A DNA stretch of 50,183 nucleotides from Fimbriimonadia bacterium (GTDB lineage Bacteria > Armatimonadota > Fimbriimonadia > Fimbriimonadales > JABRVX01): NCBI GenBank assembly GCA_039961735.1, contig JABRVX010000014.1, forward strand, positions 1-50,183. Direction: 5' to 3'. Below are positions 23,866 to 34,062 of the stretch, one piece after another (within the stretch, counting starts at the first letter, position 1; every line of letters starts with the position of its first letter). A program made the position numbers and the translations under genes. The notes beneath the pieces were generated by a model. That model was not told the origin of the DNA and searched no databases. It was given only the letters and a program-made list of their open reading frames with translations.

Positions 23866-24246
23866 ATGCCAACGGTTAACCAACTGGTTCGCAAGGGGCG
23901 CATGACCCCGAAAGCCAAGAGCAAGTCGCCTGCACTGCAGGAAAATCCTCAGCGCCGCGGCGTTTGCACTGTCGTGCGTACTGTCAACCCGAAGAAGCCC
24001 AACTCGGCGCTTCGGAAGGTCGCCCGCGTGCGCCTCACTAACGGTATCGAGGTCACCGCGTATATCCCGGGTATCGGCCACAACCTGCAGGAGCACAGCG
24101 TGGTTCTGGTGCGTGGTGGCCGTGTGAAGGACCTACCCGGAGTGCGCTACCACATCATCCGAGGCACTCAGCAGACTGCCGGGACTGCTAACCGCATGCG
24201 CGGCCGGAGCAAGTACGGCAGCAAGCGCCCGAAGGCGTCGTCGTAA
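23866..24246 (+). CDS. rpsL: 30S ribosomal protein S12
   Basis: 126 aa. S12 lies at the decoding centre. It shows [31 protein letters not shown] with the Lys of the streptomycin-sensitive PKKPNSA loop, [20 protein letters not shown] and PGVRYH. GGAGG ends 4 nt before the ATG. First gene of the str operon, behind the putative attenuator. Confidence 0.98.
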   Translation: MPTVNQLVRKGRMTPKAKSKSPALQENPQRRGVCTVVRTVNPKKPNSALRKVARVRLTNGIEVTAYIPGIGHNLQEHSVVLVRGGRVKDLPGVRYHIIRGTQQTAGTANRMRGRSKYGSKRPKASS

Positions 24247-24260
24247 GGAGGACCTACCAC

Positions 24261-24731
24261 ATGCCAAGGAGAGCAGCGACACAGCGAAGACGAATTCCCC
24301 CGGACCCCGTGTACGGCAACGAGATGGTGCAGCGATTCATCAATCGTCTCATGCTGCGCGGCAAGAAGTCGGTTGCCGAGAAGATCACCTACACGGCACT
24401 TTCGGCTCTCGAAGAGCGAACCGGCAAGCCTGCCATCGAGGTGTTCGAGCGAGCGCTGGCGAACGTCACCCCTCAGGTCGAGGTGCGCTCCCGCCGCGTG
24501 GGTGGCCAGACCTACCAGGTCCCCGTCGAAGTGAATCCACTGCGCAAACGTTCGCTGACCCTACGGTGGCTCATCACTTTTGCACGGAAGCGTTCGGGTA
24601 AGAGCATGGTGGACAAGCTAACCGCGGAATTGCTCGACGCCTACAACAATACCGGAGCGGCGGTCAAGAAGCGGGAGGACACTCACCGCATGGCCGACGC
24701 CAACAAAGCATTCGCACACTATAAGTGGTAA
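24261..24731 (+). CDS. rpsG: 30S ribosomal protein S7
   Basis: 156 aa, normal length. S7 nucleates the 30S head and touches the E-site tRNA. Typical parts are [48 protein letters not shown] and [26 protein letters not shown] lies 10 nt before the ATG. In other bacteria S7 represses this operon; no obvious site between rpsL and rpsG was recognised. Confidence 0.98.
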   Translation: MPRRAATQRRRIPPDPVYGNEMVQRFINRLMLRGKKSVAEKITYTALSALEERTGKPAIEVFERALANVTPQVEVRSRRVGGQTYQVPVEVNPLRKRSLTLRWLITFARKRSGKSMVDKLTAELLDAYNNTGAAVKKREDTHRMADANKAFAHYKW

Positions 24732-24734
24732 ACC

Positions 24735-26849
24735 ATGCCTCCAGCTCCTAGCCTACAACAGACCAGGAACATCGGCATCGCCGCTCACATAGACGCCGGT
24801 AAGACGACGACTACGGAGCGGATGCTTTACTATACCGGTCGTATCCACCGCATGGGAGAGGTGCACGAAGGCGCCGCTACTATGGACTGGATGGCTCAGG
24901 AGCAGGAGCGTGGTATCACCATCACCTCCGCAGCTACTACGTGCTATTGGAACGACCACCGCATCAACATCATTGACACCCCCGGCCACGTGGACTTCAC
25001 GGTGGAGGTGGAGCGGTCTCTCAGGGTGTTGGACGGTGTGGTAGCAGTGTTTTGCGCCGTGGGTGGAGTTCAGCCTCAGTCGGAGACCGTGTGGCGACAG
25101 GCCAATCGCTACGGCGTTCCACGCATTGCCTACGTCAACAAGATGGATCGTCTGGGTGCGGACTACTTCGACGTGGTGGACAAGATCAGGGCGCGCTTGG
25201 GCTCCAACGCCGTGCCGATCCAGGTTCCTATCGGCGCCGAATCAGCCTATGTCGGTTACGTGGATTTAGTGACCCGCCAAGCCCACTACTACATGGATGA
25301 CGAAGGTTTGGAAATCGAAGTCCGCGACGTTCCCTCCGAGATGGCAGACGCAGTAGATGCGTGGCGAGAGACTCTGATCGAGGCTCTCGCGTACTTCGAC
25401 GACACGCTGATGGAGAAGTACCTCGCAGGGGAGGCGATCACGGTCCCGGAGCTAAAGGCCGTGATCCGAAAGGCCACACTGAGCTGCGACCTCGTCCCCG
25501 TCATCAGCGGCTCATCCTTTAAAAATAAGGGCGTGCAGGCGCTGTTGGACGCAGTCGTTGATTACCTCCCGAGCCCGATCGATAAGGGCGCGGTGACCGG
25601 CACGCACCCCGACACAGGAGAACCACTCGTTCGCGAGCCGGATCCTTCGGCTCCGCTGTCCGCTCTGGCATTCAAGATCGCTACGGACCCGTACGTCGGC
25701 CGTCTCACCTACGTCCGGCTCTATTCCGGCACGCTGAAAAAGGGCTCGCAAGTCGTGGTGCTCAACAAGACCATGCAGGGCCTCAAGGAGAAGTCCGAGA
25801 GGGTCGGCCGCATCCTTCACATGCATGCCAACTCTCGAGAGGACGTGGATTCTGCGGAGGCCGGTGACATTGTAGGAGTCATCGGCCTCAACAATGTTTT
25901 CACTGGCGACACGCTGTGCACCAAGTCCCATCCCATTCTTCTGGAGCGCATCGCGTTCCCCGAGCCGGTCATCAGCCTGGCCATCGAGCCCAAGTCGAAG
26001 GCCGACCAGGACAAACTCGGTGTCGCGCTGCAGAAGCTGGTCGAGGAAGACCCTACGCTGCGCGTCACGACGGACGCCGAGACGGGACAGACCATTCTCT
26101 CGGGGATGGGCGAGCTGCACCTGGACATCATCTTGGACCGTCTGAAGCGCGAGTTCAACGTTGAGCCCAATAAGGGCAAGCCTCAGGTGGCTTACAAGGA
26201 GACCGTACGCGCAGCAGCCAAGGCGGAGGGCAGATACATCCGGCAGACGGGAGGGTCCGGCCAGTTCGGGGTGTGCGTGCTCGAGGTCGGTCCGCTTGCC
26301 GAGGGCCAGGGCTTTAAGTTCGAGAACGCCACGGTGGGCGGGGTCATACCCAGGGAGTACATTCCGGCCATCGAAAAGGGCGTGCGCGAGGCGATGGAGG
26401 CCGGGGTGCTGGGCGGGTATCCCGTCGTGGACGTTCACGTAAAGCTGTTGGACGGGCAGTTCCACGAGGTGGACTCGAACGAAAACGCTTTCAAAATGGC
26501 GGGTATACTGGCTTTCCGCGAGGCCGCGAGCAGGGCTCGGCCCTGTCTCAAAGAGCCGATCATGTCGGTTGAGGTCACGACCCCGGAGGAGAATCTAGGG
26601 GACGTCATGGGTGATATCAACCGGCGGCGCGGGCGCATTGAATCGACAGAACCGGCCGCCGGCGGAGTGCACGTAATCAGGTCGCAGATCCCGCTGGCGG
26701 AAATGTTCGGGTACGTTACCGAACTCCGTTCTCTTACGCAGGGACGCGCGTCTCCTAACGTGACTCCGTCCCACTACGAAGAAGTGCCGCAGAATCTTGC
26801 GGAGGAAATCGTCAGTCGCGCACAAGGCCGACAACTCGTGCAACGCTAG
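24735..26849 (+). CDS. fusA: Elongation factor G
   Basis: 704 aa. EF-G is the GTPase that drives translocation and, with RRF, ribosome recycling. It has G1 AHIDAGKT (residues 17-24), switch I with [13 protein letters not shown]3 DTPGHVDF with the catalytic His, and G4 NKMD; all five EF-G domains are present. It begins 3 nt after rpsG with almost no ribosome site, which suggests translational coupling. This is the canonical copy, in contrast to the paralogue at 35077. Confidence 0.98.
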   Translation: MPPAPSLQQTRNIGIAAHIDAGKTTTTERMLYYTGRIHRMGEVHEGAATMDWMAQEQERGITITSAATTCYWNDHRINIIDTPGHVDFTVEVERSLRVLDGVVAVFCAVGGVQPQSETVWRQANRYGVPRIAYVNKMDRLGADYFDVVDKIRARLGSNAVPIQVPIGAESAYVGYVDLVTRQAHYYMDDEGLEIEVRDVPSEMADAVDAWRETLIEALAYFDDTLMEKYLAGEAITVPELKAVIRKATLSCDLVPVISGSSFKNKGVQALLDAVVDYLPSPIDKGAVTGTHPDTGEPLVREPDPSAPLSALAFKIATDPYVGRLTYVRLYSGTLKKGSQVVVLNKTMQGLKEKSERVGRILHMHANSREDVDSAEAGDIVGVIGLNNVFTGDTLCTKSHPILLERIAFPEPVISLAIEPKSKADQDKLGVALQKLVEEDPTLRVTTDAETGQTILSGMGELHLDIILDRLKREFNVEPNKGKPQVAYKETVRAAAKAEGRYIRQTGGSGQFGVCVLEVGPLAEGQGFKFENATVGGVIPREYIPAIEKGVREAMEAGVLGGYPVVDVHVKLLDGQFHEVDSNENAFKMAGILAFREAASRARPCLKEPIMSVEVTTPEENLGDVMGDINRRRGRIESTEPAAGGVHVIRSQIPLAEMFGYVTELRSLTQGRASPNVTPSHYEEVPQNLAEEIVSRAQGRQLVQR

Positions 26850-26908
26850 GCATGGAGGCCGCTGTGGACGACCGACAGGAAACAGAAAACTCGTGAATGG
26901 AGTGACAT

Positions 26909-28117
26909 ATGGCCAGAGCCAAGTTTGAGCGGACGAAGCCGCACTTGAATATCGGAACCATCGGCCACGTGGACCACGGGAAGACCACGCTGACCGCAGC
27001 GATCACGCGCGTGCTCAGCGAACTCAAGAGCCTGGCCAAGTACCAGAGCTTCGACCAGATCGACTCGGCCCCCGAGGAGAAGGCACGCGGCATCACCATC
27101 AACATCTATCACGCGGAGTACGAGACGGAGAACCGTCACTACGCCCACGTGGACTGTCCCGGCCACGCCGACTACATCAAAAACATGATCACCGGCGCGG
27201 CGCAGATGGACGGAGCCATCCTGGTGGTCTCGGCAGCGGATGGACCGATGCCGCAGACCCGCGAGCACATCCTGCTCGCCCGTCAGGTCGGCGTTCCCGC
27301 CATCGTCGTCTTCATGAATAAGGCGGACATGGTGGACGACCCAGAACTGCTGGACGTTGTGGAGATGGAGATCCGCGAGCTACTCTCGAAGTACGAGTTC
27401 GATGGGGACAACATCCCGATCATCCGCGGCAGCGGTCTTAAGGTCCTCGAGGCTCCAACTCTCAGCCCGGACGACCAGTGGGTCAAGGCCATCTTCGAAC
27501 TGATGCAGGCCTGCGACAGCTACATTCCGGAGCCGCAGCGCGAGATTGACAAGCCGTTCCTGATGGCCGTAGAAGATGTGTTCACCATCACGGGCCGTGG
27601 AACGGTCGCTACGGGACGCGTCGAGCGCGGCTTGCTCAAGGCTGGAGAGGAAGTGGAGATTGTCGGATTGCGTGCCGGCAAGCCGTTGAAGACGGTCTGC
27701 ACCGGCGTCGAAATGTTCCGCAAGACCCTGGACGAGGCTCGCGCAGGCGACAACGTCGGCCTCCTGCTCCGAGGTATTGACCGCAAGGACGTGTTGCGCG
27801 GCATGGTCATCGCGAAGCCTGGCTCGATCACTCCGCACACGAAGTTCGACGGCGAGGTCTACGTGTTGACCAAGGAAGAGGGCGGACGCCACACGCCGTT
27901 CGTTTCCGGATACCGGCCGCAGTTCTACTTCCGCACCACCGACGTCACGGGTACGTTGAACCTGCCCGCCGGTGTGGAGATGGTCATGCCCGGCGACAAC
28001 ATCACCATGACGGTGGAGTTGATCGAGCCTATCGCCATGGAGGCCGGGTCGCGCTTCGCTATTCGCGAGGGCGGCCGCACGGTCGGCGCCGGCCTGATTA
28101 CGAAGATATACGAGTAG
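26909..28117 (+). CDS. tuf: Elongation factor Tu
   Basis: 402 aa. EF-Tu delivers aminoacyl-tRNA to the ribosome. It has GHVDHGKTT (G1), [11 protein letters not shown] (switch I), [20 protein letters not shown] (G3) and NKAD (G4, with Ala where Cys or Val is usual). The C-terminal domain ends in [24 protein letters not shown] precedes the ATG. Only one tuf is in the window. Confidence 0.98.
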   Translation: MARAKFERTKPHLNIGTIGHVDHGKTTLTAAITRVLSELKSLAKYQSFDQIDSAPEEKARGITINIYHAEYETENRHYAHVDCPGHADYIKNMITGAAQMDGAILVVSAADGPMPQTREHILLARQVGVPAIVVFMNKADMVDDPELLDVVEMEIRELLSKYEFDGDNIPIIRGSGLKVLEAPTLSPDDQWVKAIFELMQACDSYIPEPQREIDKPFLMAVEDVFTITGRGTVATGRVERGLLKAGEEVEIVGLRAGKPLKTVCTGVEMFRKTLDEARAGDNVGLLLRGIDRKDVLRGMVIAKPGSITPHTKFDGEVYVLTKEEGGRHTPFVSGYRPQFYFRTTDVTGTLNLPAGVEMVMPGDNITMTVELIEPIAMEAGSRFAIREGGRTVGAGLITKIYE

Positions 28118-28121
28118 TGCC

Positions 28122-28153
28122 GATGGCGGCGGGGCAATCACCCCGCCGCCATC
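28122..28153 (+). promoter_or_regulatory. Perfect 13-bp stem-loop between tuf and rpsJ
   Basis: GATGGCGGCGGGG (28122-28134), loop CAATCA, CCCCGCCGCCATC (28141-28153). There is no T run after it, so it is not an intrinsic terminator. It starts 5 nt after the tuf stop and ends 15 nt before the rpsJ ATG. It could be an mRNA processing or stability site, or a regulatory structure for the S10 part. Confidence 0.7.
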
Positions 28154-28168
28154 CACGAAGGGAATCGG

Positions 28169-28477
28169 ATGCGTCGAGACAAGGTAAGAATCAAGCTGAA
28201 GGCGTACGACCACCGGGTGTTGGACCAGTCGGTGGAGAAGATCGCAGACACCGCGCGGAAGACCGGCGTGCGGGTCGCGGGTCCCATCCCGCTGCCCACC
28301 AACATCCGCAGGTTCTGCGTCATTCGAGGGCCGCATATCGATAAGGAATCGATGGAGCACTTCGAGATCCGTACGCACAAACGGTTGATAGACATTCTCG
28401 AACCGACAGCGAAAACGATCGACGCGTTGATGCGCTTGGACCTGCCTAGCGGCGTCGACATCGAGATCAAGAGCTAG
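28169..28477 (+). CDS. rpsJ: 30S ribosomal protein S10
   Basis: 102 aa. S10 (NusE) is also part of antitermination complexes. It shows [26 protein letters not shown] and the RTHKRLIDI motif, as in most bacterial S10. AAGGG precedes the ATG. First gene of the S10-type block. Confidence 0.98.
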   Translation: MRRDKVRIKLKAYDHRVLDQSVEKIADTARKTGVRVAGPIPLPTNIRRFCVIRGPHIDKESMEHFEIRTHKRLIDILEPTAKTIDALMRLDLPSGVDIEIKS

Positions 28478-28582
28478 TCGAAACATAAGCCTCGCAGCGA
28501 GACGGTCGGCGACCCGTCCTACCCACACGGGGAATGCCGCAGGGGACCGTCGGTAGCGATGAGGCGGAAAGGTTGGAACCCT

Positions 28583-29209
28583 ATGCTTCCAGGTCTTCTG
28601 GGGCGAAAAGTGGGAATGACGCACGTGTTCGACACGGACGGCAAGATGATACCGGTGAGTGTTATCGAAGCCGGACCGTGCCTTGTCACCCAGGTGAAGA
28701 GCCCCGAGCGCGACGGCTACTCCGCCATCCAACTCGGTTTCGGTTCGATCCCCAAGAAGCGGGTGAGAAAGCCCCAGGCTGGGCACTTCCAGAAGGCGGG
28801 AGTCGAACCGACACGGTACCTGCGGGAGTTCCGCACAGAGGACATCACCGACGTTCAGGTCGGCCAGCGTGTCGGTGTCGAGATCTTCGAGCCGGGCGAG
28901 AAGGTCCAGGTCGCTGGAACGAGTAAGGGCCGAGGCTTCGCGGGCGTCGTCAAGCGATACGGTTTTCGCGGACAGACGGCCACGCACGGCTTCATGACGC
29001 ACCGTAGGCCCTTGGCCGCGGGTGCCACGGGGCCGGCTCGCGTGTTCAAGGGGCACAAGAACCCCGGCCACATGGGCGCCGAGCGAGTGACACAGCTCGG
29101 CCTCAAAGTCGTGAGTGTAGACGTCGAGAGAAACCTGCTGTTGGTTAGCGGGTCCGTTCCCGGCGCAAACGGTGGTCTCCTGGAAGTGCACAAGGAGACG
29201 AGGAAGTAG
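28583..29209 (+). CDS. rplC: 50S ribosomal protein L3
   Basis: 208 aa. It starts MLPGLLGRKVGMTHVF, the usual L3 N terminus; I therefore prefer the ATG at 28583 over one 24 nt upstream. Other parts: SKGRGFAGVVKRYGFRGQ, TATHGFMTHR and GHKNPGHMG. The 105-nt gap after rpsJ has no gene; GACGGTC (28501-28507) can pair with GACCGTC (28545-28551). Confidence 0.97.
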   Translation: MLPGLLGRKVGMTHVFDTDGKMIPVSVIEAGPCLVTQVKSPERDGYSAIQLGFGSIPKKRVRKPQAGHFQKAGVEPTRYLREFRTEDITDVQVGQRVGVEIFEPGEKVQVAGTSKGRGFAGVVKRYGFRGQTATHGFMTHRRPLAAGATGPARVFKGHKNPGHMGAERVTQLGLKVVSVDVERNLLLVSGSVPGANGGLLEVHKETRK

Positions 29210-29211
29210 CC

Positions 29212-29889
29212 ATGCCATCGGTCAAGCTATACGACAACCAGGGAAAGGAAGCGGGTGAGCTGCAGCTTTCGGACAGCCTCTTCGGACTCCGAGAGACGCG
29301 AACGCGCACGATCGCCGGCGAGAGCGTGGAACTGTCCCGGGATCTGGTTGCCAACCTGCACCAGGCCGTTGTGGCCGAAGAGGCCAACCGCAGGCAGGGC
29401 ACGCACAAGACGAAGGGCCGCAGCGAGGTCAGTGGCGGCGGGCGTAAGCCGTACCGTCAGAAGAAGACCGGTCGATCCCGCCAGGGCAGTATCCGTTCTC
29501 CTCTGTGGAAGGGTGGCGGTGTCGTCTTCGGACCGACGCCCCGCTCGTACCGACAGCGGATCAACCGCAAGGCGAGAAGGCTTGCCATCCAGTCCGCCCT
29601 CGGATACAAGATCGCTGAGGGAGCACTCGTCGCGGTGGACGGTGTTCGCTTCGAGCGAATCAAAACGAGAGACGCCGTGGACTTCCTCAAAGCTCATGGG
29701 TGCGAGGGTGTTCGGTCACTGGTTCTGCTACCCGAGCACGACGAGACGGCGCTGCGCTGCTTCCGGAACATTCCGAACGTCGATCTCCGCTATGTACCCG
29801 CAGTGTCGGCGCGCGACGTGATCGTGGCGCATCGGATCGTTGCGGACCGGGCCGCGCTGCAGAAGCTCGAGGAGTTGTGGTTGAAGTGA
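29212..29889 (+). CDS. rplD: 50S ribosomal protein L4
   Basis: 225 aa. L4 lines the exit tunnel through its extended loop, seen here as KGRSEVSGGGRKPYRQKKTG followed by RSRQGSIRSPLWKGGG and VFGPTPRSY. The ATG follows GAGGAAG and lies 2 nt after rplC. The TGA overlaps the rplW start by 4 nt. L4 represses the S10 operon in E. coli; nothing here shows whether that holds. Confidence 0.97.
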   Translation: MPSVKLYDNQGKEAGELQLSDSLFGLRETRTRTIAGESVELSRDLVANLHQAVVAEEANRRQGTHKTKGRSEVSGGGRKPYRQKKTGRSRQGSIRSPLWKGGGVVFGPTPRSYRQRINRKARRLAIQSALGYKIAEGALVAVDGVRFERIKTRDAVDFLKAHGCEGVRSLVLLPEHDETALRCFRNIPNVDLRYVPAVSARDVIVAHRIVADRAALQKLEELWLK

Positions 29890-30191
29890 AGAGCCCATAC
29901 GAGATCATCCTGCTGCCGCGAATCACCGAGCGCGCACTTCGGCTGGCCGAGATCGGCAAGTACACGTTCATCGTTGCCGAAGACGCGACGAAGCCTGACA
30001 TCGCGCGGGCTATCGAGCAGCACTACGCAAAAAGCAAGGACAAGGTAAAGGTCGTGGCCGTGAACACTTCTCATGTTCGCGGTCGCATCAAGGGCCGCAG
30101 CCGTTTCCGAAACCCCGGCCATACCCCTAAGTGGAAGAAGGCCGTGGTCACGCTTGCACCAGGGCAGAGACTGCCCGACTTCGGAGTGTAA
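29886..30191 (+). CDS. rplW: 50S ribosomal protein L23
   Basis: 101 aa. L23 sits at the tunnel exit and docks SRP and trigger factor. It begins [20 protein letters not shown] and contains [19 protein letters not shown] and [20 protein letters not shown] use the GTG at 29886, which overlaps the rplD stop (GTGA); GAGGAG lies 11 nt before it. A GTG 9 nt upstream is possible. Confidence 0.95.
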   Translation: MKSPYEIILLPRITERALRLAEIGKYTFIVAEDATKPDIARAIEQHYAKSKDKVKVVAVNTSHVRGRIKGRSRFRNPGHTPKWKKAVVTLAPGQRLPDFGV

Positions 30192-30193
30192 TC

Positions 30194-31024
30194 ATGCCAA
30201 TACGAGAACACAAACCAACGTCGCCAGGCAGAAGGTTTCTGAAGTCCTCGACCAACGAGGAGATCACGAAGCAGAAGCCGGAGAAGACACTCACCGAGTA
30301 CCGCAAGCGACAGGGTGGACGAAACAACTCCGGCCGCATCACGAGCCGGTTCCGCGGAGGCGGGAAGAAGCGTAGGTATCGTCTGATTGACTTCAAGCGG
30401 GACAAGTTCGAGATCCCCGGCAAGGTCGCGGCCATCGAGTACGACCCGAACCGCACGTGTCGCATCGCCCTGATCCACTACGCCGATGGGGAGAAGCGGT
30501 ACATCCTCGCACCGGATGGCCTGGGGGTCGGGGCATCCATCGTGAGCTCTACCACCGCCGACATCCAACCCGGGAATGCGCTGCAGCTCAGGGACATCCC
30601 GCTCGGAACCCAGATCCACAACATCGAACTGACCCCTGGGAAGGGCGGTCAGATCGTTCGCTCCGCCGGGACCTCGGCCCAGGTGATGGCGAAGGAGGGC
30701 GATTACGTCACGCTCCGCCTTCCGTCCGGTGAGATGCGAAGAGTGAGGATGGAGTGTCGGGCGACCGTCGGTGTCGTCGGCAACGCCGAGCACGAGAACG
30801 AGGCGTACGGAAAAGCCGGCAGGGTGCGCGCGAAGGGACGCAAACCGCATGTCCGCGGCGTCGTGATGAGCCCACGAGACCATCCACACGGTGGTGGTGA
30901 GGCCAAGAGCCCTGTGGGACGCAAGAAGGGTCCTGTGGACCGTTGGGGCAACGCCGCCAAGGGCAAGATTACGCGCAGCAACAAGCGCACGGATAAGTTT
31001 ATCGTCCGCCGGAGGAACCGCTGA
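30194..31024 (+). CDS. rplB: 50S ribosomal protein L2
   Basis: 276 aa. L2 is needed for peptidyl transferase assembly. It starts [15 protein letters not shown] and contains [36 protein letters not shown], and near the C terminus [19 protein letters not shown] with the conserved His of the PHGGG loop. It follows rplW by 2 nt, and its TGA shares a base with the rpsS ATG. Confidence 0.98.
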   Translation: MPIREHKPTSPGRRFLKSSTNEEITKQKPEKTLTEYRKRQGGRNNSGRITSRFRGGGKKRRYRLIDFKRDKFEIPGKVAAIEYDPNRTCRIALIHYADGEKRYILAPDGLGVGASIVSSTTADIQPGNALQLRDIPLGTQIHNIELTPGKGGQIVRSAGTSAQVMAKEGDYVTLRLPSGEMRRVRMECRATVGVVGNAEHENEAYGKAGRVRAKGRKPHVRGVVMSPRDHPHGGGEAKSPVGRKKGPVDRWGNAAKGKITRSNKRTDKFIVRRRNR

Positions 31025-31305
31025 TGGCTAGGTCGGTAAAGAAGGGACCGTTCATAGACGGGCACCTTCAGAAGAAGATTGACGCGATGAACAGCGCGGG
31101 CGAGAAACGGATCATCAAGACTTGGTCGCGTCGCAGCACCGTGATGCCGGAGATGGTCGGGCACACGATAGCCGTACACGACGGTCGGAAGCACGTGCCC
31201 GTGTTTGTGACGGAGAACATGGTCGGCCACAAGTTGGGTGAGTTCGCCCCGACGCGCTTGTTCCGAGGCCACGCGGGTTCTGAGAAGACCCATAGGGTGC
31301 GATAG
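31024..31305 (+). CDS. rpsS: 30S ribosomal protein S19
   Basis: 93 aa. S19 sits in the 30S head near S13. It starts [19 protein letters not shown] and contains [20 protein letters not shown] and [22 protein letters not shown] lies in the end of rplB. Confidence 0.98.
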   Translation: MARSVKKGPFIDGHLQKKIDAMNSAGEKRIIKTWSRRSTVMPEMVGHTIAVHDGRKHVPVFVTENMVGHKLGEFAPTRLFRGHAGSEKTHRVR

Positions 31306-31307
31306 AG

Positions 31308-31886
31308 ATGGAAGTTAGAGCGGTTGTCAAGTCGAGGAGAGTGCCGCCGAGGAAAGCTCGGCTCGTCGTGGACCAGGTCCGCGGCATGAGGGCTGTGAAG
31401 GCGGCGCAGTTGCTCCAGTTCGTGCCGAACAAGTCTGCGCACCTTGTTCGCAAACTCATCCGTTCGGCGGCTGCGAACGCCGTCGAGAACCATAGCATGA
31501 ACGAAGAGGACCTGGTGATCACTCGGGCCTTCGTGGACGAGGGCGCCAGGCTCAAGCGCATTCAGGCACGCGCGATGGGTCGCGCGAACCGCATCCTCAA
31601 ACGCACTTGCCACATTACGGTGGTGGTCGAGAGCATTCCCGAGGAGCCGCGACCGAAGCGTCAGGTGCGCAAGACAGAGCCGGGGCCGAAGCCCGGCAAG
31701 CCGGAGAAGGCGAAGGCAGAATCGGTCGTGGCCGAGCCCGCAGCTACCGTCTCGGAGCCGGAGTCGCAGGTGGCGGAAGAATCGGTCGTTGCCACTCCAA
31801 AGACAGAGGAGCCAGAAGCGGCAGGGCCGGTCACTGAAGAGGGCGTGGAGCCCGCCGAGGGCGAGGCAGAAGGGAAGCAGGAGTAG
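31308..31886 (+). CDS. rplV: 50S ribosomal protein L22 with acidic C-terminal tail
   Basis: 192 aa. The first 113 or so residues are a normal L22 (VKSRRVPPRKARLVVDQVRG, AAANAVENHSMNEEDLVI, RAMGRANRILKRTCHITVVV). The remaining 80 are a low-complexity tail of Pro, Glu, Ala, Lys and Val (EPRPKRQVRKTEPGPKPGKP, then strongly acidic, ending EGEAEGKQE). L22 normally ends near the conserved domain, so the tail would protrude from the ribosome surface. The ribosome site is weak; coupled to rpsS, 2 nt away. Confidence 0.96.
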   Translation: MEVRAVVKSRRVPPRKARLVVDQVRGMRAVKAAQLLQFVPNKSAHLVRKLIRSAAANAVENHSMNEEDLVITRAFVDEGARLKRIQARAMGRANRILKRTCHITVVVESIPEEPRPKRQVRKTEPGPKPGKPEKAKAESVVAEPAATVSEPESQVAEESVVATPKTEEPEAAGPVTEEGVEPAEGEAEGKQE

Positions 31887-31890
31887 AGCT

Positions 31891-32646
31891 TTGGGTCAAA
31901 AGGTCAATCCAATTGGTTTCCGGCTGGGCGTCATCCGGACGTGGGACAGCAAGTGGTTCTTCAACAAGAAGGTTTACCCGGAGATGGTGTATGAGGATCA
32001 CCTGATCCGCACAATGTTGAAGCGCCGCTGGGCGAATGCGAGCATCTCGCGCGTCGAGATCGAGCGCCCCGCTGATCTCGTGAAGGTGACGATCCATACC
32101 GCTCGGCCCGGCGCCGTCATCGGGCGTGGCGGGAAGGGCATCGAAGAGATCAACGCCGCCGTCGAGCGCACCGTGCACAAGCGGCACAAAGACGCACAGG
32201 TGTACATCAACGTTGCCGAGGTGCAGAAGCCGGAGATGGACGCCCAGCTCGTAGCGGAGGGCATTGCGAGCCAGATCGAGAAGCGCGTCTCGCACCGACG
32301 AGCCATGCGCCAGGCCGTGATGCGAGCAACTCGCCAAGGCGTGAGGGGGATTAAGGTGATCTGTGCGGGCCGTCTGGGTGGCTCGGAAATGGCCCGGCGC
32401 GAGATCGAGAAGGATGGCAAGGTGCCGCTGCACACCCTTCGGGCGGATGTGGACTACGGATACTGTGTCGCTCGGACGATCTATGGCGCGGTGGGTTGCC
32501 GCGTGTGGATCTACCGCGGCGAGGTGTTTCAGGAGAGGGCGCGGCGCCGGGACGACTTGCTGGACGCACCGGGTCACGGCTCGGGCGACCGAGAGCGGCG
32601 GCCTCGGCGGCCGCGCAGAACTATTGCGGAGCCGGCGGGAGAGTAA
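31891..32646 (+). CDS. rpsC: 30S ribosomal protein S3
   Basis: 251 aa. S3 is at the mRNA entry. It starts at the TTG 31891 (GQKVNPIGFRLGVIRTWDSK), with AGGAG 7 nt before it. The KH domain is seen in PGAVIGRGGKGIEEI (GRGG for the GxxG loop), followed by GIKVICAGRLGGSEMARRE. The Arg/Asp-rich C-terminal end (RRDDLLDAPGHGSGDRERRP) is variable. Confidence 0.97.
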   Translation: MGQKVNPIGFRLGVIRTWDSKWFFNKKVYPEMVYEDHLIRTMLKRRWANASISRVEIERPADLVKVTIHTARPGAVIGRGGKGIEEINAAVERTVHKRHKDAQVYINVAEVQKPEMDAQLVAEGIASQIEKRVSHRRAMRQAVMRATRQGVRGIKVICAGRLGGSEMARREIEKDGKVPLHTLRADVDYGYCVARTIYGAVGCRVWIYRGEVFQERARRRDDLLDAPGHGSGDRERRPRRPRRTIAEPAGE

Positions 32647-32649
32647 GCC

Positions 32650-33231
32650 ATGTTGATGCCTAAGCGTGTAAAGCATCGCAAACAACACAGAGGCCGAATG
32701 ACGGGTAAGGCCTCGGGTGGTAACAAGATTGACTTTGGTGAGTTTGGCCTGCAGGCCCTCCAGCCTTGCTGGCTGACCAACCGTCAGATCGAGGCTGCCC
32801 GTATCGCCATCACCCGCTACATCCGGCGCGGTGGAAAGGTGTGGATCCGGGTCTTCCCGGATAAGCCGTTTACCAAGAAGCCGGCGGAGACGCGCATGGG
32901 CTCCGGCAAGGGTTCGCCCGAGGGGTGGGTCGCCGTGGTCAAGCCCGGACGCATGCTGTTCGAGCTGCGCGGCGTCAGTGAGGAAGTGGCGAAGGAAGCC
33001 GTGAGAAGGGCCATTCACAAGCTGCCGATCCGGGCGCGCTTCGTCACCCGAAGGGACTTCGAGCATCTCTATACAGAGAAGGACCGCGCGGCGGATCTGC
33101 AGCAGCAAAATGCGTTCGAGGCCACACTGACATCAGGGGCGCTCGACGTCGTGGAACCCGAGGAGCCGGCCGTTAGCACCGAGGAAGCGACGCCCACAAC
33201 GATGGAGGAGAGTGGCGATGAAGGGGCTTAG
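32650..33231 (+). CDS. rplP: 50S ribosomal protein L16 with acidic C-terminal tail
   Basis: 193 aa. The core ([60 protein letters not shown]) is a standard L16, which helps position A-site tRNA. Normal length is about 140; here about 50 residues follow, rich in Glu, Thr and Ala ([20 protein letters not shown]). The 3' end of the gene encodes this tail and also contains the rpmC ribosome site. Confidence 0.96.
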   Translation: MLMPKRVKHRKQHRGRMTGKASGGNKIDFGEFGLQALQPCWLTNRQIEAARIAITRYIRRGGKVWIRVFPDKPFTKKPAETRMGSGKGSPEGWVAVVKPGRMLFELRGVSEEVAKEAVRRAIHKLPIRARFVTRRDFEHLYTEKDRAADLQQQNAFEATLTSGALDVVEPEEPAVSTEEATPTTMEESGDEGA

Positions 33232-33427
33232 AAGCTCGGAGCTTCGCGAGAAGAGTACCGAAGACCTCGTGGAGGAGCTGGAGAAGGAGCGCGAGGCCGT
33301 GTACAACGTGCGACGCCAGATCATCTTCGGCCAGGTGAAGGACTTCAAGGCGATCTCCGTACACCGCAAGAACGTGGCCCGAATCATGACCCTGCTGTCA
33401 CAGCGTCAGCGGGAGGGTAAGGAATGA
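33218..33427 (+). CDS. rpmC: 50S ribosomal protein L29
   Basis: 69 aa. L29 borders the exit tunnel with L23. It starts [20 protein letters not shown] and contains the helical [20 protein letters not shown]. The ATG at 33218 follows GGAGGAG with 7-nt spacing and overlaps rplP by 14 nt; a GTG at 33212 is too close to that ribosome site. The stop overlaps rpsQ (ATGA). Confidence 0.95.
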   Translation: MKGLRSSELREKSTEDLVEELEKEREAVYNVRRQIIFGQVKDFKAISVHRKNVARIMTLLSQRQREGKE

Positions 33428-33687
33428 GCGAGATGCTGGAGCGAGGAACCCGCAAGATTCGCGAGGGCACCGTCGTCAGCAACAAGATGCAGAAGACGGT
33501 CGTGGTGCAGGTCGAGCGCAGAGTCAAGCACCCGCTATACGGCAAGATCATCCGCCGTACGGGCCGGTTCAAGGCGCACGACGAGCAGGCGTGTGATGTG
33601 GGGGACTTCGTGGAGATCGTGGAGTGCCGGCCGCTGAGCAAGGAGAAGCGCTGGCGCGTGAGCAGGATTCTTGAGAAAGTGAAGTAG
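33424..33687 (+). CDS. rpsQ: 30S ribosomal protein S17
   Basis: 87 aa. It contains [39 protein letters not shown] and [20 protein letters not shown], the usual S17 OB fold. It overlaps rpmC by 4 nt and has GGGAGGG ahead of its start. Confidence 0.97.
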   Translation: MSEMLERGTRKIREGTVVSNKMQKTVVVQVERRVKHPLYGKIIRRTGRFKAHDEQACDVGDFVEIVECRPLSKEKRWRVSRILEKVK

Positions 33688-33693
33688 GCCGCG

Positions 33694-34062
33694 ATGATAC
33701 AGATCTACACGCGACTGAAAGTGGCAGACAACACGGGTGCGAGAACGCTGATGTGCATTCGCGTACTCAAGGGTTCGCAGCCACGTTACGGAACGGTCGG
33801 CGACGTGTTCGTCGGTACCGTGAAGAGTGCCACGCCGAACATGCCGGTCAAGAAAGGCGACGTCGTGAAGGCGGTCGTGGTTCGTACCAAGAAGGCGCTC
33901 CGGCGCCCAGACGGCTCCACGGTCCGCTTCGACGACAACGCATGCGTGCTGATTGACAACCAACGGGAGCCCCGAGGTACGCGCATTTTCGGACCGGTCG
34001 CGCGTGAACTGCGCGACAAGGCATACATGAAAATCGTGTCCTTGGCGCCTGAGGTGCTGTGA
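33694..34062 (+). CDS. rplN: 50S ribosomal protein L14
   Basis: 122 aa, standard length. It starts [20 protein letters not shown] and contains [40 protein letters not shown] and [20 protein letters not shown]. Its TGA shares a base with the rplX ATG. Confidence 0.98.
   Translation: MIQIYTRLKVADNTGARTLMCIRVLKGSQPRYGTVGDVFVGTVKSATPNMPVKKGDVVKAVVVRTKKALRRPDGSTVRFDDNACVLIDNQREPRGTRIFGPVARELRDKAYMKIVSLAPEVL

Noticed and set aside
27380-29218. 612-aa open frame on the minus strand opposite tuf, rpsJ and rplC, and similar long frames at 31831-33108 and 35275-36537
   Set aside because: They lie exactly opposite well-identified genes, lack ribosome sites and show no family motifs. In GC-rich DNA with strong codon bias such antisense frames are common.
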